21,421 bases of DNA from positions 1 to 21,421 of the forward strand of contig MEDX01000081.1 in NCBI GenBank assembly GCA_001724245.1, in the 5' to 3' direction. The notes below the pieces were generated by a model that saw only the letters and a program-made list of their open reading frames with translations, searched no databases and had not been told where the DNA came from. Position numbers and translations under genes: made by a program. Of the stretch, positions 1 to 8,048 are shown piece by piece. The DNA comes from Fonticula-like sp. SCN 57-25. Its lineage: Eukaryota; Nucleariida; Rotosphaerida. The first letter of the stretch is position 1, and each line of letters begins with the position of its first letter.

Positions 1-250
1 AGAGCAATATCGCCTTCGTCGAGCGCTATTCGGGGAGCCGTCTTAGTATCGCTGTCCCACCCCTGCTTCCAACGATAAACGCGTACCTCTGATGGGATTC
101 GAATCCTCATTCTCCTCTTCGCCCGTGTTCTTGTCTATATAAAAAAGAAGAACCACATAGTTAGCCCACTGAATATCACAATGCACAAGGGGCTGCGGCC
201 GAAGCAAGCCACGTACACTTTTCCCAGTCTTCGCCGCGAGCCGACCCCAT
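1..250 (-). CDS. PSMC2: 26S proteasome ATPase subunit Rpt1 (PSMC2), 5' end only
   Basis: Partial gene running off the left edge. Exons on the minus strand are 250-217, 134-87 and 25-<1, with introns 216-135 and 86-26 (donors GTACGT and GTACGC, acceptors TATAG and AATAG). The spliced start reads MGSARGEDWEKYKNTG and continues through SNPIRALDEGDIAL. EDWEKYK matches the start of yeast Rpt1, and PIRALDEGDIALL is the conserved segment before the coiled coil of animal PSMC2. Rpt1 is one of six AAA+ ATPases of the 19S base that unfold substrates for the 20S core. Only about 35 residues are in the window, so the coiled coil, OB and AAA+ domains lie outside it. The family call rests on these two short matches, which are specific. 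A continuous frame that reads through the first intron is not the real protein. Confidence 0.85.
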
Positions 251-368
251 CGTGAAGACGCCGTCAAGCCGAAAGAGCGCACACAAAAACGAACGAATAC
301 GTCATCGGCGTAATAATACCGAAATCTTGTAATCGTGCGTCAGCGTTTCTTGATAGGCCGCGTCAACA
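251..368. promoter_or_regulatory. Divergent promoter region, PSMC2 / MEAK7
   Basis: These 118 bp separate the start codons of two divergent genes and must hold both 5' UTRs and core promoters. I see no TATA box or CCAAT box and no obvious shared repeat. The call rests on geometry only. Confidence 0.5.
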
Positions 369-2211
369 ATGGGTCAGGCGGCGAGCACCGAGTTGGCGAG
401 CCCGGCGCTGGCTCTTCTCTCGGCGGGCGAGCGCGCCATGCTCGAAGACGCGTACAAGATCATGATAAGCGCGCGGGGTGACAAGGAAGAAGTGCCGATT
501 TCGCACTTCGCGGTACGACCATCCGCCTGTCTGCTGCGTCACGCGGGCTCACTAGGGGGTAACAGGATCAGTGGCGCATGCTTGATCCGACCTCGCGGAG
601 GGGTCTCGCGCGCGCATTTGCGGCGGGTCACACGGAAGCGGTGACAAAGATTGCGTTCCTTGGGTCTGCCGCTGAGCTGCTGCAGGGGTCGACCGAGGAT
701 CGCGCACTGTTCTGCATGGACTGGGCGCTCCACTTTGACGATCCCACCCCCGGGGCAGAGCCGTCGGCCGCCGTCACACACAAGACCGAGGTCGCGCTGC
801 CGCGGCTCAGGAGGAACCTGGGCGCGCCGACGAGCCGTGATAGGCGATCGCTCTTGATGGCGGCCGGCGGGCGGCCAGTCACCCTCAAGCGCATGCTTGA
901 CTTTATCACAGCTGTCGCCTCTGCTTCGCTGCGGCTCCTCCGCGTGCTCGACGGATACAAGGACCCCGTGCGTTTAAAGCTTTTTTTTGTGTGTGTCTTG
1001 TGTTTCACACGGCTTATTTTTTGTTCGTCAGCTTGCAAATGCCGACAACGCCCCGTTCGACGGCCAGGTGGCCCCCGAGCGCTTTGTCCTCCTGCTGCTC
1101 CAGCAGGCCCACTTTCAGCAAGCCCAGTCGCTCTACTCGTTTGACGGCGCGACACAGCCCGCCGTTGCGCCGCTCCCAGAGTCCTACTCGGTGGACGACT
1201 TTGTCGCGTGGTACCGCAAATCGGTCACCTTCCAGCAGCTGCTCAACGTCTTTATCACATTCGCGTTTTCCCGCCCCGAGGCCGTCGTACGCTGCTACTC
1301 GTGCGTCTTTTTACGAGCATATTCTAATGTTTGGGTTGTAGACGGCCGCGCTGGATCGGATCGCGCACCCGCCGACGACCTCGTCGCCCGTGCCGCAGGA
1401 GGTGCTCAAGGACCGCGAGGACCTGCTGCGCCTCCCACACATCAACGGCAAGAGCGCGCTCCTGAGCGACGCTGATATCTGGTGGCTTGGGACCTTTATG
1501 CCGCACCACCTCCGCAGGCGCTGGCGCGTACGGCTCGCACTCGTTGGCTCTGTTTCATCGCTGACCCTCCTTGCAGCTACTCTTCACCGACACGATCCAC
1601 GGGATGAGCTGGGCGCGCATGTCGTCGCAGATCCAGGATCAGGGACCGACGCTGGTCATTATTGAGGATGAAGAGGGCGCCCGCTTTGGCGGCTGGGCGT
1701 CGCAGTCGTGGTCGCGGCAGCCAGGCTTTTATGGTGATGAGACGTCGTTCCTCATGACGCTGTCGCCAAAGCTCGCGGCCTACCAGAGCTCGCGACTTAA
1801 TAACCACTTTCAGTACTTTAATTATAGCACAAAGACGCTCCCGAACGGCCTGGTACGCTTGTTTGTACCTCTTTTGATCGGCTTGAACTGACATGCCTTT
1901 TTGTACAGGGGATGGGTGGGCAGTTTGACTACTTTGGCCTGTGGCTCCCCGAGTCGCTTGAGGGCGGCCACAGCAAGGCGGAGCCGCTCAGTACGACGTA
2001 CAGCTCGCCGCAGCTGTCGCACAGCCAGGTGTTCAAGATCAAGCACATTGAGGTGTGGGCGTGCGGGCCAGAGCCAAAGAAGGAGGACGACGGGCCGAGT
2101 ATTCTCGACCAGTACAAGGAGGACCGCGTCATTCTGGAGTGGGCGGGGCGGCAGCAGTTTTCGCAGGGGCAGCGCAACGACAGGGAGATCGAATACGACG
2201 ACGAGGCGTGA
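369..2211 (+). CDS. TLDc-domain protein of the MEAK7 / RTC5 family
   Basis: Six exons: 369-512, 566-967, 1032-1286, 1342-1527, 1577-1852, 1909-2211; 521 aa. The start MGQAAST fits an N-myristoylation signal (Gly2, Ser6), as in human MEAK7 and fungal RTC5. The N-terminal half has weak EF-hand-like helices. The C-terminal TLDc domain covers roughly residues 310-480 and includes LLFTDTIHGMSW, FGGWASQSW, a FYGDETSFL stretch and, from residue 422, GMGGQFDYFGLWLPES, followed by STTYSSPQLS and a VWACGP strand. The order and spacing match the family closely. Human MEAK7 is lysosomal and linked to an alternative mTOR pathway; yeast RTC5 has been linked to V-ATPase disassembly. TLDc proteins bind the V-ATPase and have no known catalytic residues. 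The second intron acceptor (565) was chosen because the nearer AG at 554 leads to an early stop. Divergent from PSMC2, tandem with CENP-M. Confidence 0.9.
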
Positions 2212-2373
2212 GCGCGCACCTTTGTGGCCTTTTTGTATCAATGCATGTTGAGTAGATTGCAATTGTCTACCTTGAGGCTGTTCGGGGGGACGGGGTTGGT
2301 GCCACCTTGGAAAAGCCCGCCAAAATTTCAACAATCGATTTTGTTGCTGTCCACCGCCAGGGATTGAGCGAGC

Positions 2374-3217
2374 ATGGGCGACTTTAAGCGCTTGAAATTA
2401 CATCTCTTGCCAGAGGAGCTTGTCACTGCTCCCGCGGCCGTAGAGTATGACGACCGTCTGGTGTCTCCTTTCGCGACTCCGCGCGCTACAGACGAGCTGT
2501 CGATTCTCGTACGGAACTTGCGCTGTCGGATTGGGGGTAACGGCTAACGAGGGGCGGCTGAATAGATCGTAGGGAGCGGTAAAACGGGAAAGAAGACGCT
2601 TTCGCAGTTGCTGCGCAGGGCGACGGGCGGCGCAAACCTTCGCATGTGCGTAATCCGGTGGTCTGTTTTACACGAATGTCTCATTGTTCGTTTCCAGCTA
2701 CTCGACGTCATCGCTGCCGCTACCTCGCGAGGGTGCCACAAAAGCTCACTCATTTGACTTTGTCATTATTCTGGTGAATATGGTGGACGCGTATTCGTGC
2801 GATGTGGCGCGCATGTCGTTGGAGCGCATCCGGTTGGAGGCCATCTATGGGCGGTGCTGCATCGTCTGCACCCACGGTACGCCCGTGCCCCTTTCTTCCG
2901 CCCTCGTCGCTAATTTCGCCACAGCCGACCGCACGAGCGCCTACAGCGTACTTCCCGAGTCGGTGGAGAACCTTGCCATGGCCTTTCAATTGCCCGTTCT
3001 CTACGCTGATCTTTTGGTGCGTCATCGCTTTGTTGGTTCTTGTGTTCTGACCTCTTTTCCATGGCGCCAGAGAGGGAGCTCTGCTCAACTTGCCGCTCGT
3101 ATTCACAAGCTGCTGAAAATTTCGGCTGGCCTGCTCGCCTCTGATGGCGGAACGCCGTCGGCGGTCATCAGTGCAGAGCCGATGCTCGTCACGCCAACGC
3201 AAATCTTGGATGACTAA
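2374..3217 (+). CDS. CENPM: Kinetochore protein CENP-M (small-GTPase-like pseudo-G-domain)
   Basis: Five exons: 2374-2508, 2566-2645, 2698-2876, 2925-3016, 3071-3217; 210 aa against about 180 in human. After a 40-residue N-terminal extension, the first strand ELSILIVGSGKTGKKTLSQL is followed by SLPLPRE, the hydrophobic strand FDFVIILVNMVDAYS, then CCIVCTH, LPVLYADLL and a C-terminal helix RIHKLLKISAGLL. The order and the SLPLP, VVN-like and LLYCDL-like segments match CENP-M. CENP-M is a member of the CENP-H/I/K/M group of the inner kinetochore CCAN and is needed for CENP-I stability. Human CENP-M has a G-domain fold but does not bind nucleotide. Here the loop after strand 1 is glycine/lysine rich but does not fit GxxxxGK[ST] exactly. 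CENP-M is missing from the well-studied yeasts, which speaks against a derived yeast as host. Similarity is remote but covers the whole length. Confidence 0.75.
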
Positions 3218-3342
3218 ATCACGCGCACCATTCTGTCACATTTTGTTGTATTAAAGATAATGTACATACCAATAAGTCATATTTCAAAACATATTTACCA
3301 AACTTGTCAAACGCGCATATACACGGGTTCGCATCCGGCGGT
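3218..3342. other. Convergent 3' region of CENP-M and COA4
   Basis: An A/T-rich 125-bp gap between two stop codons. ATTAAA-like and AATAAG-like sequences near 3250-3275 could serve CENP-M as polyadenylation signals. No reading frame or RNA gene is supported. Confidence 0.4.
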
Positions 3343-3543
3343 CTACTTGTGGTCAGGTTGAGGCGTCACCTCTGCCTTTCCTTGGTACTTTTCGTAGCAG
3401 GCCCGAAACTCGCGGACTTCGTTCGAACACTTTCTCCAGTCTCTATGCTCTGCAAAGCACAGCAGGACCTTTTCGTTCAAGTCTGCGCAGCCCGTCCGCT
3501 CGATCCGCGCCGTGTACTCGTCCACCTCCTCCGCCTCCGACAT
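3343..3543 (-). CDS. COA4: Cytochrome c oxidase assembly factor 4 (twin CX9C protein)
   Basis: Single exon of 66 aa. It has exactly two CX9C motifs, Cys19-Cys29 and Cys39-Cys49, the signature of Mia40-imported proteins of the mitochondrial intermembrane space. The segment AEHRDWRKC between them matches the AEHQDWRQC-type signature of COA4/Cmc3, and RTGCA before the first cysteine also fits. COA4 supports assembly of respiratory complex IV. The start chosen is the first ATG in frame; an upstream GTG in the same frame is not a plausible eukaryotic start. There is no N-terminal presequence, as expected for this class. It is tandem with AIM6 upstream and convergent with CENP-M. A cluster of CCAAT boxes sits just upstream. 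Confidence 0.9.
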   Translation of the reverse strand: MSEAEEVDEYTARIERTGCADLNEKVLLCFAEHRDWRKCSNEVREFRACYEKYQGKAEVTPQPDHK

Positions 3544-3568
3544 CGTGACCACGTGGATGAATGGTTTG

Positions 3569-3609
3569 ATTGGCGGTCCTTTGCGCTTTGTGATTGGTCA
3601 ATAAATTGG
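3569..3609 (-). promoter_or_regulatory. Cluster of three CCAAT boxes upstream of COA4
   Basis: ATTGG (CCAAT on the minus strand) occurs at 3569-3573, 3593-3597 and 3605-3609, that is 26 to 66 nt upstream of the COA4 start codon. Two of them extend to CCAATCA, the NF-Y/HAP preference. In yeasts the HAP complex drives respiratory genes, which would suit a complex IV assembly factor; that link is inference. Confidence 0.45.
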
Positions 3610-3643
3610 CGGGAAACCGGCGTGCGTGCAACAATCGACAGCA

Positions 3644-3649
3644 TTTATT
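3644..3649 (-). terminator. AATAAA polyadenylation signal of the AIM6-like gene
   Basis: AATAAA on the minus strand, 13 nt beyond the stop codon at 3662. Position and sequence fit a canonical signal. Confidence 0.45.
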
Positions 3650-3661
3650 GGATGCGGTTTT

Positions 3662-4726
3662 CTATTCGAGGAGGTAGTCACGGAGCACGTCGTAATAGTC
3701 GGTGTTGAGCAGCGGGGCGTCGCAGTTGAGGAGCTCCTCGTAAAACTCGACCTTGTTGGGCGTTCCCCAGAAGCGCACCTAGAGAACAGTAAGACACAGG
3801 GCCACATTGGTCCTGGCGTACCCGCTGGCCACGGGCGGCAGCCGTCGTCACGTAGTGGCGCACGCGCTCCTGCGTCTCCTCATCAAACGGCGTCTGTAAA
3901 AGAGTAAGCAAATGACCATTCAGCCTGCGGAAAATGCGCACGGCGGTGCTGTCAAAGAGCGAGTCCCAGCTTTGCGACATCCACGGGTAAATGGCGGCAA
4001 TGTCCTCGGCATCGTCGTCAAAGTTGTCCAGAATGCGGCCGTCGAGCGCCGCGTAGCGCACGCTCATATTGCGGAGGTACTCTTGCGAGACGCGGTTCCC
4101 CGAAATTAGCACCAGGACGGCGCCCTCCGTCGTGTTGACTGCGATCACAGTCAGCGCAGTGGCGGGAAAACAAATCGCGTACTGATGCCGTTGGACGTGT
4201 GGAAGGTGACAAAGAGGCCCGGGTACTGCGCAGCAAAGTACTCGAGGCTCGCGTGAATGGCCTCAAAGGTCTCCTCGGCGTCCGTCTTGACATCAATGTT
4301 GAGCGTGAACGTCTTGCCGACGTTGAGCTTGTGAGCGAGCGGCTACGGGGGTGTTAGGGCCGCGAGCGAGCGACCTCTGCGTACCTGGATATACGTCGTC
4401 TCGACAAAGCGGTCAGCTAGGACCTGAAAGTATGCGTCGTCAAGCGACACATTGCAGGCGCGCTACATGGGGACAAGGTAAGCTGCAAGCGCGAGACACT
4501 GGCGGCGGACCACATAGCAGTTGTGGCCGATGACCACGACGCCATCCTGAAGGAACACGTCAGGCTCGACGTTGCAAAAGCCGGCGTCCAGCGCAGGGAT
4601 CAAAGGGTCGCCATTCTCCTGGTCGTTGTGAGCGTACGCGCGCAGGAGCGGCGTGGGCCAGGTCTGGCGCGCGGCCGCAATGGCCGCCAGCGCCGCCACC
4701 AGTACGACCACCTCGAGACGCATCAT
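3662..4726 (-). CDS. AIM6-type secreted PLC-like / glycerophosphodiester phosphodiesterase-fold protein
   Basis: Six exons on the minus strand: 4726-4511, 4462-4385, 4342-4183, 4138-3942, 3893-3822, 3778-3662; 279 aa. An N-terminal hydrophobic stretch (residues 3-19) ending AAAR looks like a signal peptide and decides the start against an upstream in-frame extension. Likely active-site residues follow the PLC-like phosphodiesterase pattern: His33/Asp35 in AYAHND, Glu54/Asp56 in VEPDV, His68 in IGHN. Later segments NIDVKT, LVLISGNR, LDGRI and RVRFWGTPN, then LLNTDYYDVLRDYL at the C-terminus, match the fungal 'altered inheritance of mitochondria 6' family. The substrate is unknown. Intron 1 has the less common donor GTCCGC; reading through it gives a stop. 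The intron at 3941-3894 was chosen over read-through because it restores the family alignment. Confidence 0.8.
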
Positions 4727-4824
4727 GTCGGATGTGATTGGACTGCACAAATTTTCAAATTTCACTTTTGTCACATCAATAATCAGCTTGTTGGGTTCCC
4801 TGGGCGGCCAGCGATTGCGACAAA
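4727..4824. promoter_or_regulatory. Divergent promoter region, AIM6-like / RagA
   Basis: 98 bp between two start codons. It holds one ATTGG (4737-4741, CCAAT on the minus strand, very near the AIM6-like start) and an A/T-rich core around 4745-4785. No TATA box is seen. Confidence 0.45.
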
Positions 4825-6052
4825 ATGAAGAAGAAGGTGCGCTCGCTTGGCGGCGTCGCGGCTTTCGGCAAGCTCACGCAATGTTGTTTTTGATAAACAG
4901 GTCTTGCTTATGGGCAAGAGCGGGTCTGGAAAGACTTCCATGCGCTCAATCATCTTTGCGAACTATATCGCTCGCGACACCCGCCGGTTGGGCGCTACGA
5001 GTACGTCACTTTCGTCGGCAAAAGTGCCCTTTGCCTAACTGTGGCTGCTTGTCGTTTAGTTGATGTCGAGCACTCGCACGTCCGTTTTCTTGGCAATTTG
5101 GTGCTGAACCTGTGGGACTGCGGAGGGTGCGCACCTTGCCTGCCTCCTCCCTTGGCTAACCGTGCCCCTGCAGCCAAGAGGCGTTCATGGAGAATTACTT
5201 TGCCAGCCAGCGCGACCACATCTTCCGCAACGTCGAGGTTCTTATTTACGTGTTTGACGTGGAGAGCCGCGAGCTGGAAAAGGACATGCACTACTACCAG
5301 TCGTGCCTTGAGGCCATCCTTCAAAACTCCAAGGAGGCCAAAATTTTCTGCCTGATCCACAAGATGGATCTCGTACAAGAGGATCAGCGCGATATTGTAC
5401 GAGATTATTTCTGTGTCGCCTTTTTTCTAACGCCCGCGCGTGCAGGTGTTTGCCGAGCGCGAGGCCGAGCTGCGCCGCCGGTCGCTACCCCTCGACATCA
5501 CCTGCTTCCGCACGTCCATATGGGACGAGACGCTCTACAAGGTTCGTTCGCTGGCCATTGTACTTTTATATTCACCAAGGCTGTTCAATTAGGCGTGGTC
5601 GTCGATTGTGTACTCGCTCATCCCGAATGTCAAGCTGCTCGAGTCGCACCTGATGACGTTTTGCAACATTTGCGAGGCTGACGAGGTCGTTCTGTTTGAG
5701 CGCGCAACTTTCCTCGTGATCTCGCACGCGACGTCGCGCGAGCACCGCGACGTGCACCGCTTTGAAAAGATTTCAAACATCATCAAGCAGTTCAAGCTGA
5801 GCTGCAGCAAGTCGCAGGCGCACTTTCAGAGCATGGAAGTCCGCAACTCGACATTCACCGCCTTTGTCGACTTTTTGACGGCCAACACATACGTCATGGT
5901 CATCCAATCAGATCCCTCTATCCGTACGCCTTTTCATGCTTTTATGTACTAGTTTGGCTAATATGAACGATGCAGAGTCGGCCGCCACGCACATTAACAT
6001 TGCCGTCGCGCGGCAGCACTTTGAGAAGCTCGAGGGCGGCACGCTCAAATAA
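4825..6052 (+). CDS. RRAGA: Rag-family small GTPase RagA/B (Gtr1)
   Basis: Seven exons: 4825-4836, 4901-5000, 5060-5126, 5174-5396, 5446-5541, 5593-5923, 5976-6052; 301 aa. Exon 1 codes only MKKK. The P-loop GKSGSGKT (residues 9-16), [12 protein letters not shown] in the switch region, WDCGGQE (56-62), HKMD (122-125) and the roadblock-type C-terminal domain are almost identical to animal RagA, including [28 protein letters not shown] and QSMEVRNS. RagA pairs with a RagC/D-type GTPase on the lysosome or vacuole and recruits TORC1 when amino acids are present. The C-terminus ends shortly after HFEKLE, as in the yeast form. Every splice junction restores the family sequence without gaps, so the exon model is secure and anchors the splice-site consensus of this genome. 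Confidence 0.97.
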
Positions 6053-6273
6053 GGTGCAGCGGCTGTCGCGGGCGTTTCGGGTTCGATTCCTGCGTGATAT
6101 GTGCCCCTTTTCCCTGTAGTGTGCGTGCGAAGAGGGCCGTTTTTCTCCCTTTTTCGTGCCGATGTGACGCGCGCGCTCTTATTTCATAAACGTTTTATTA
6201 CTGTCATCCATCGGAAGAATACCATAAACACTTGAAATCGAACGAAGCGAGCTATGTGCCGCGCGCCAATTAC
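6053..6273. other. Convergent 3' region of RagA and FAM210-like
   Basis: 221 bp between two stop codons. It includes TTTATT at 6194-6199, an AATAAA on the minus strand that suits the FAM210-like gene. A TTCGATT loop with a 4-bp stem near 6078 resembles a tRNA T-arm, but no acceptor or anticodon stem can be drawn. Confidence 0.4.
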
Positions 6274-7211
6274 TTACCGCCTCGGCGGCGGCGGCGGCGG
6301 CATTGCGCTCTGCCGCTGCCGGATCGCCTCCCGGATCGGCGCCTCAAAGTGGAGCCCCGCCCGCGGGACGATGACGCCCAGGGCGGCGAGGGTCACCGGG
6401 TACAGCGCCGAGCTAAGCATGAGCGCCAGGGCGTACGAGCCAAGCACGTGCGATAGCTGGTCCTTGTGCGTCCCCAGCATGTCAAGCAGAGGGTCAATGT
6501 CCACGCCCAGTCGAAGAGCGCCGTAAATGAGCGTCGTGATCGCAAGGCCGGTAAAACGCGCGCTCAAAAAGTAGCCTAGATAACAAAAAAAAAGAGAAAA
6601 AAGTTCATTTAGTCACATTGAACGCTCGTGGTCCCGGTAAAGGAGATCATCGTACCGATGCCGTATTCGTTGACCTTGTCGACAAGCAGCCGCATCGACT
6701 TGCCCACGACGGTGTCGGGCCTCGGGTTGACCGGTCCCATCCCGGGCATCACGTTGGCAAGCGCCGAAACGTTGACCTTGGAGAGCGGCGGGAGCACCTT
6801 GACGAGCACGGCGGCGTTGGCGAGCTCCAGGGGGAGGCGGAAACGGCGCAGCATGCGCGAGATGGCGACCGCGACCGCAAGCTCGGGAGCCGCGCTCATG
6901 CCGCTGAGGTACACAAACGAGTATGTCGTCGCGATCGACGCCATGTCGAGCATCGGCATAGTCACAAGCGACGTGATCGGGTAATTGACAAAGGAAAAGT
7001 TGAGGTTGTAGGCAAAGCTCGGCACGAGCCCCGGCGGCTGCCGCGGGTTGTACTTGTCGTCCTCCTCCTCTTCGGATTTTGTATTGGGGGGGATCGGGCC
7101 GCCCGAAACTCCTTTAGACGCATCATCCGAGTAAAAGCGACGGAAAGAAAGAAGGGAGAGCGCCGGCCGCGACGACGGGGCCCGCAGGCCCACCCGACAC
7201 AGCGACAGCAT
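6274..7211 (-). CDS. FAM210 / DUF1279-like mitochondrial membrane protein
   Basis: Two exons on the minus strand, 7211-6656 and 6575-6274, with an 80-nt intron; 285 aa. The N-terminus is rich in Arg, Leu and Ser without acidic residues up to LSFRRFYSDD, a typical mitochondrial presequence with a likely cleavage after RRF. The C-terminal half, NEYGIGYFLSARFTG then LIYGALRLGVDIDPLL and later SYALALMLSSALYPVTLAAL, has the layout of DUF1279: a KYG-like start, a hydrophobic segment, GVDV, then an A-Y-A-L-x-K-like segment. FAM210A/B are inner-membrane proteins linked to mitochondrial translation and metabolism. The middle part has further hydrophobic segments without a clear assignment. The protein ends in six prolines and RR, encoded by a CGG/CCG run. 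Divergent from SPC2. The family call is by pattern and needs a profile search. Confidence 0.6.
6283..6300. repeat. (CGG)6 trinucleotide repeat
   Basis: Six uninterrupted CGG units. On the minus strand they encode the polyproline tail of the FAM210-like protein, next to the stop codon. The run could vary in length without breaking the frame. Confidence 0.9.
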
Positions 7212-7308
7212 CGCTCTGCCGACGCACCAACCAAAGTCTGACAGCGCAAATCAGGACGCAAATCAGAAAATCAGAAGGAATCAGAACGTCCCTGTTCGTC
7301 TGTTCAAG
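7212..7308. promoter_or_regulatory. Divergent promoter with four AATCAG direct repeats
   Basis: 97 bp between the FAM210-like and SPC2 start codons. AATCAG occurs four times on the plus strand, at 7249-7254, 7261-7266, 7269-7274 and 7279-7284, within 25 to 60 nt of the SPC2 start. The regular clustering suggests a transcription factor site; the factor is unknown. Confidence 0.4.
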
Positions 7309-7986
7309 ATGGCGGCAGCGTCGCTCAAAGTGCAAAAGTTTTGGGCCGGCCTCGGTGCGATATTACCCTTTCGCTTGCCTCGCTAACGGCGGCATACAGA
7401 GCCCGTTCGGGTCCCACTGTATGATAGGAGCGCGCACAAGCATGCGCTGGACGATTTTGTGCGCCAGCTGTTTGAGCAAGTGTATGAATACACCGAGGAT
7501 CAAGGCACGAGCAACATCAAGCTTGTCCTGGGCTATATTGGCTGCATAGCGGCCCTGGGCGGCTCTGCGTACGCCTATTTCCTCCCGTTTGAGCAAACGC
7601 GCGTCTTTCTCGCCGTGTGCGTCGTTGTGTACTTTGTGTGCAGCTCGGCCATGTCGTGGGTTGCCCACAAGGAAGGCGGCCGCGTCTTCCAGGGATCGTC
7701 AAAGATCGCGTCGGTGCGCCGTCTCTTTTGTCGTTGCTTCTTTTGTTTTTGACTGACTCTTTGATAGGGGCGTCGGTTAATTGACGTGTCGGCCGAGTGG
7801 CCCGCGGGGACATCGCAGTACACGTATCGCGCCTCGGGGACGCAGGGCACCAAGCACGGCGAGTCTTCGGTTTCGTTCGACCTCGGGCAGGTGTTTGACA
7901 GCAGCGGGCTGCTGCTCACGAGCGTCGTACACGAGCACATTGCAAAGCTCATCGCCGCCGTCTACGCCGACTCGAAGAAAAACTAG
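7309..7986 (+). CDS. SPCS2: Signal peptidase complex subunit 2 (SPC25/SPCS2)
   Basis: Three exons: 7309-7354, 7400-7713, 7768-7986; 192 aa. The pattern VPLYDRSAHKHALDDFVRQL matches the N-terminal cytosolic segment of SPC2 (KxDxWDGxxxKxxLDD in animals). Two membrane segments follow at about 57-77 and 84-104 with a short loop, then a cytosolic C-terminal domain with IDVSAEWP, YTYRASG and FDLGQVFDSSG. SPC2 is a non-catalytic ER membrane subunit that helps connect signal peptidase to the Sec61 channel. Length (animal form 226 aa, yeast 178 aa) and topology fit. Both introns have GTGCG donors. Its stop lies only 62 bp from the stop of the convergent PAAT-like gene. Confidence 0.85.
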
Positions 7987-8004
7987 ACAAACTATACATT
8001 TTGC

Positions 8005-8010
8005 TTTATT
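8005..8010 (-). terminator. AATAAA polyadenylation signal of the PAAT-like gene
   Basis: AATAAA on the minus strand 39 nt beyond the stop at 8049. Cleavage downstream of it would fall at the end of the convergent SPC2 coding region. Confidence 0.45.
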
Positions 8011-8048
8011 GTATCATTCAATCAAAATTCAATGCTTTATGCCCTTGG

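Noticed and set aside
90-110. GATTCGAATC resembling a tRNA T-loop on either strand
   Set aside because: The flanks do not form a T-stem, acceptor stem or anticodon arm, and the segment lies in exon 2 of the PSMC2 gene.
578-1155. Overlapping frames on both strands inside MEAK7 exon 2
   Set aside because: Only the plus frame joining 566-967 to flanking exons gives the family sequence; the others are GC-driven shadows.
6062-6105. GGGTTCGATTCC T-arm-like sequence suggesting a tRNA after RagA
   Set aside because: A 4-bp stem and loop can be drawn, but the 5' acceptor strand would need ATATCAC upstream, which is absent, and no anticodon arm is found; the preceding bases are RagA coding sequence.
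6262-6279. GTAAGT at the end of the FAM210-like frame as a donor for a further exon
   Set aside because: It would be the only GTAAGT donor here, the next AG leads to a stop within a few codons, and an AATAAA lies just downstream, so the TAA at 6274-6276 is taken as the true stop.
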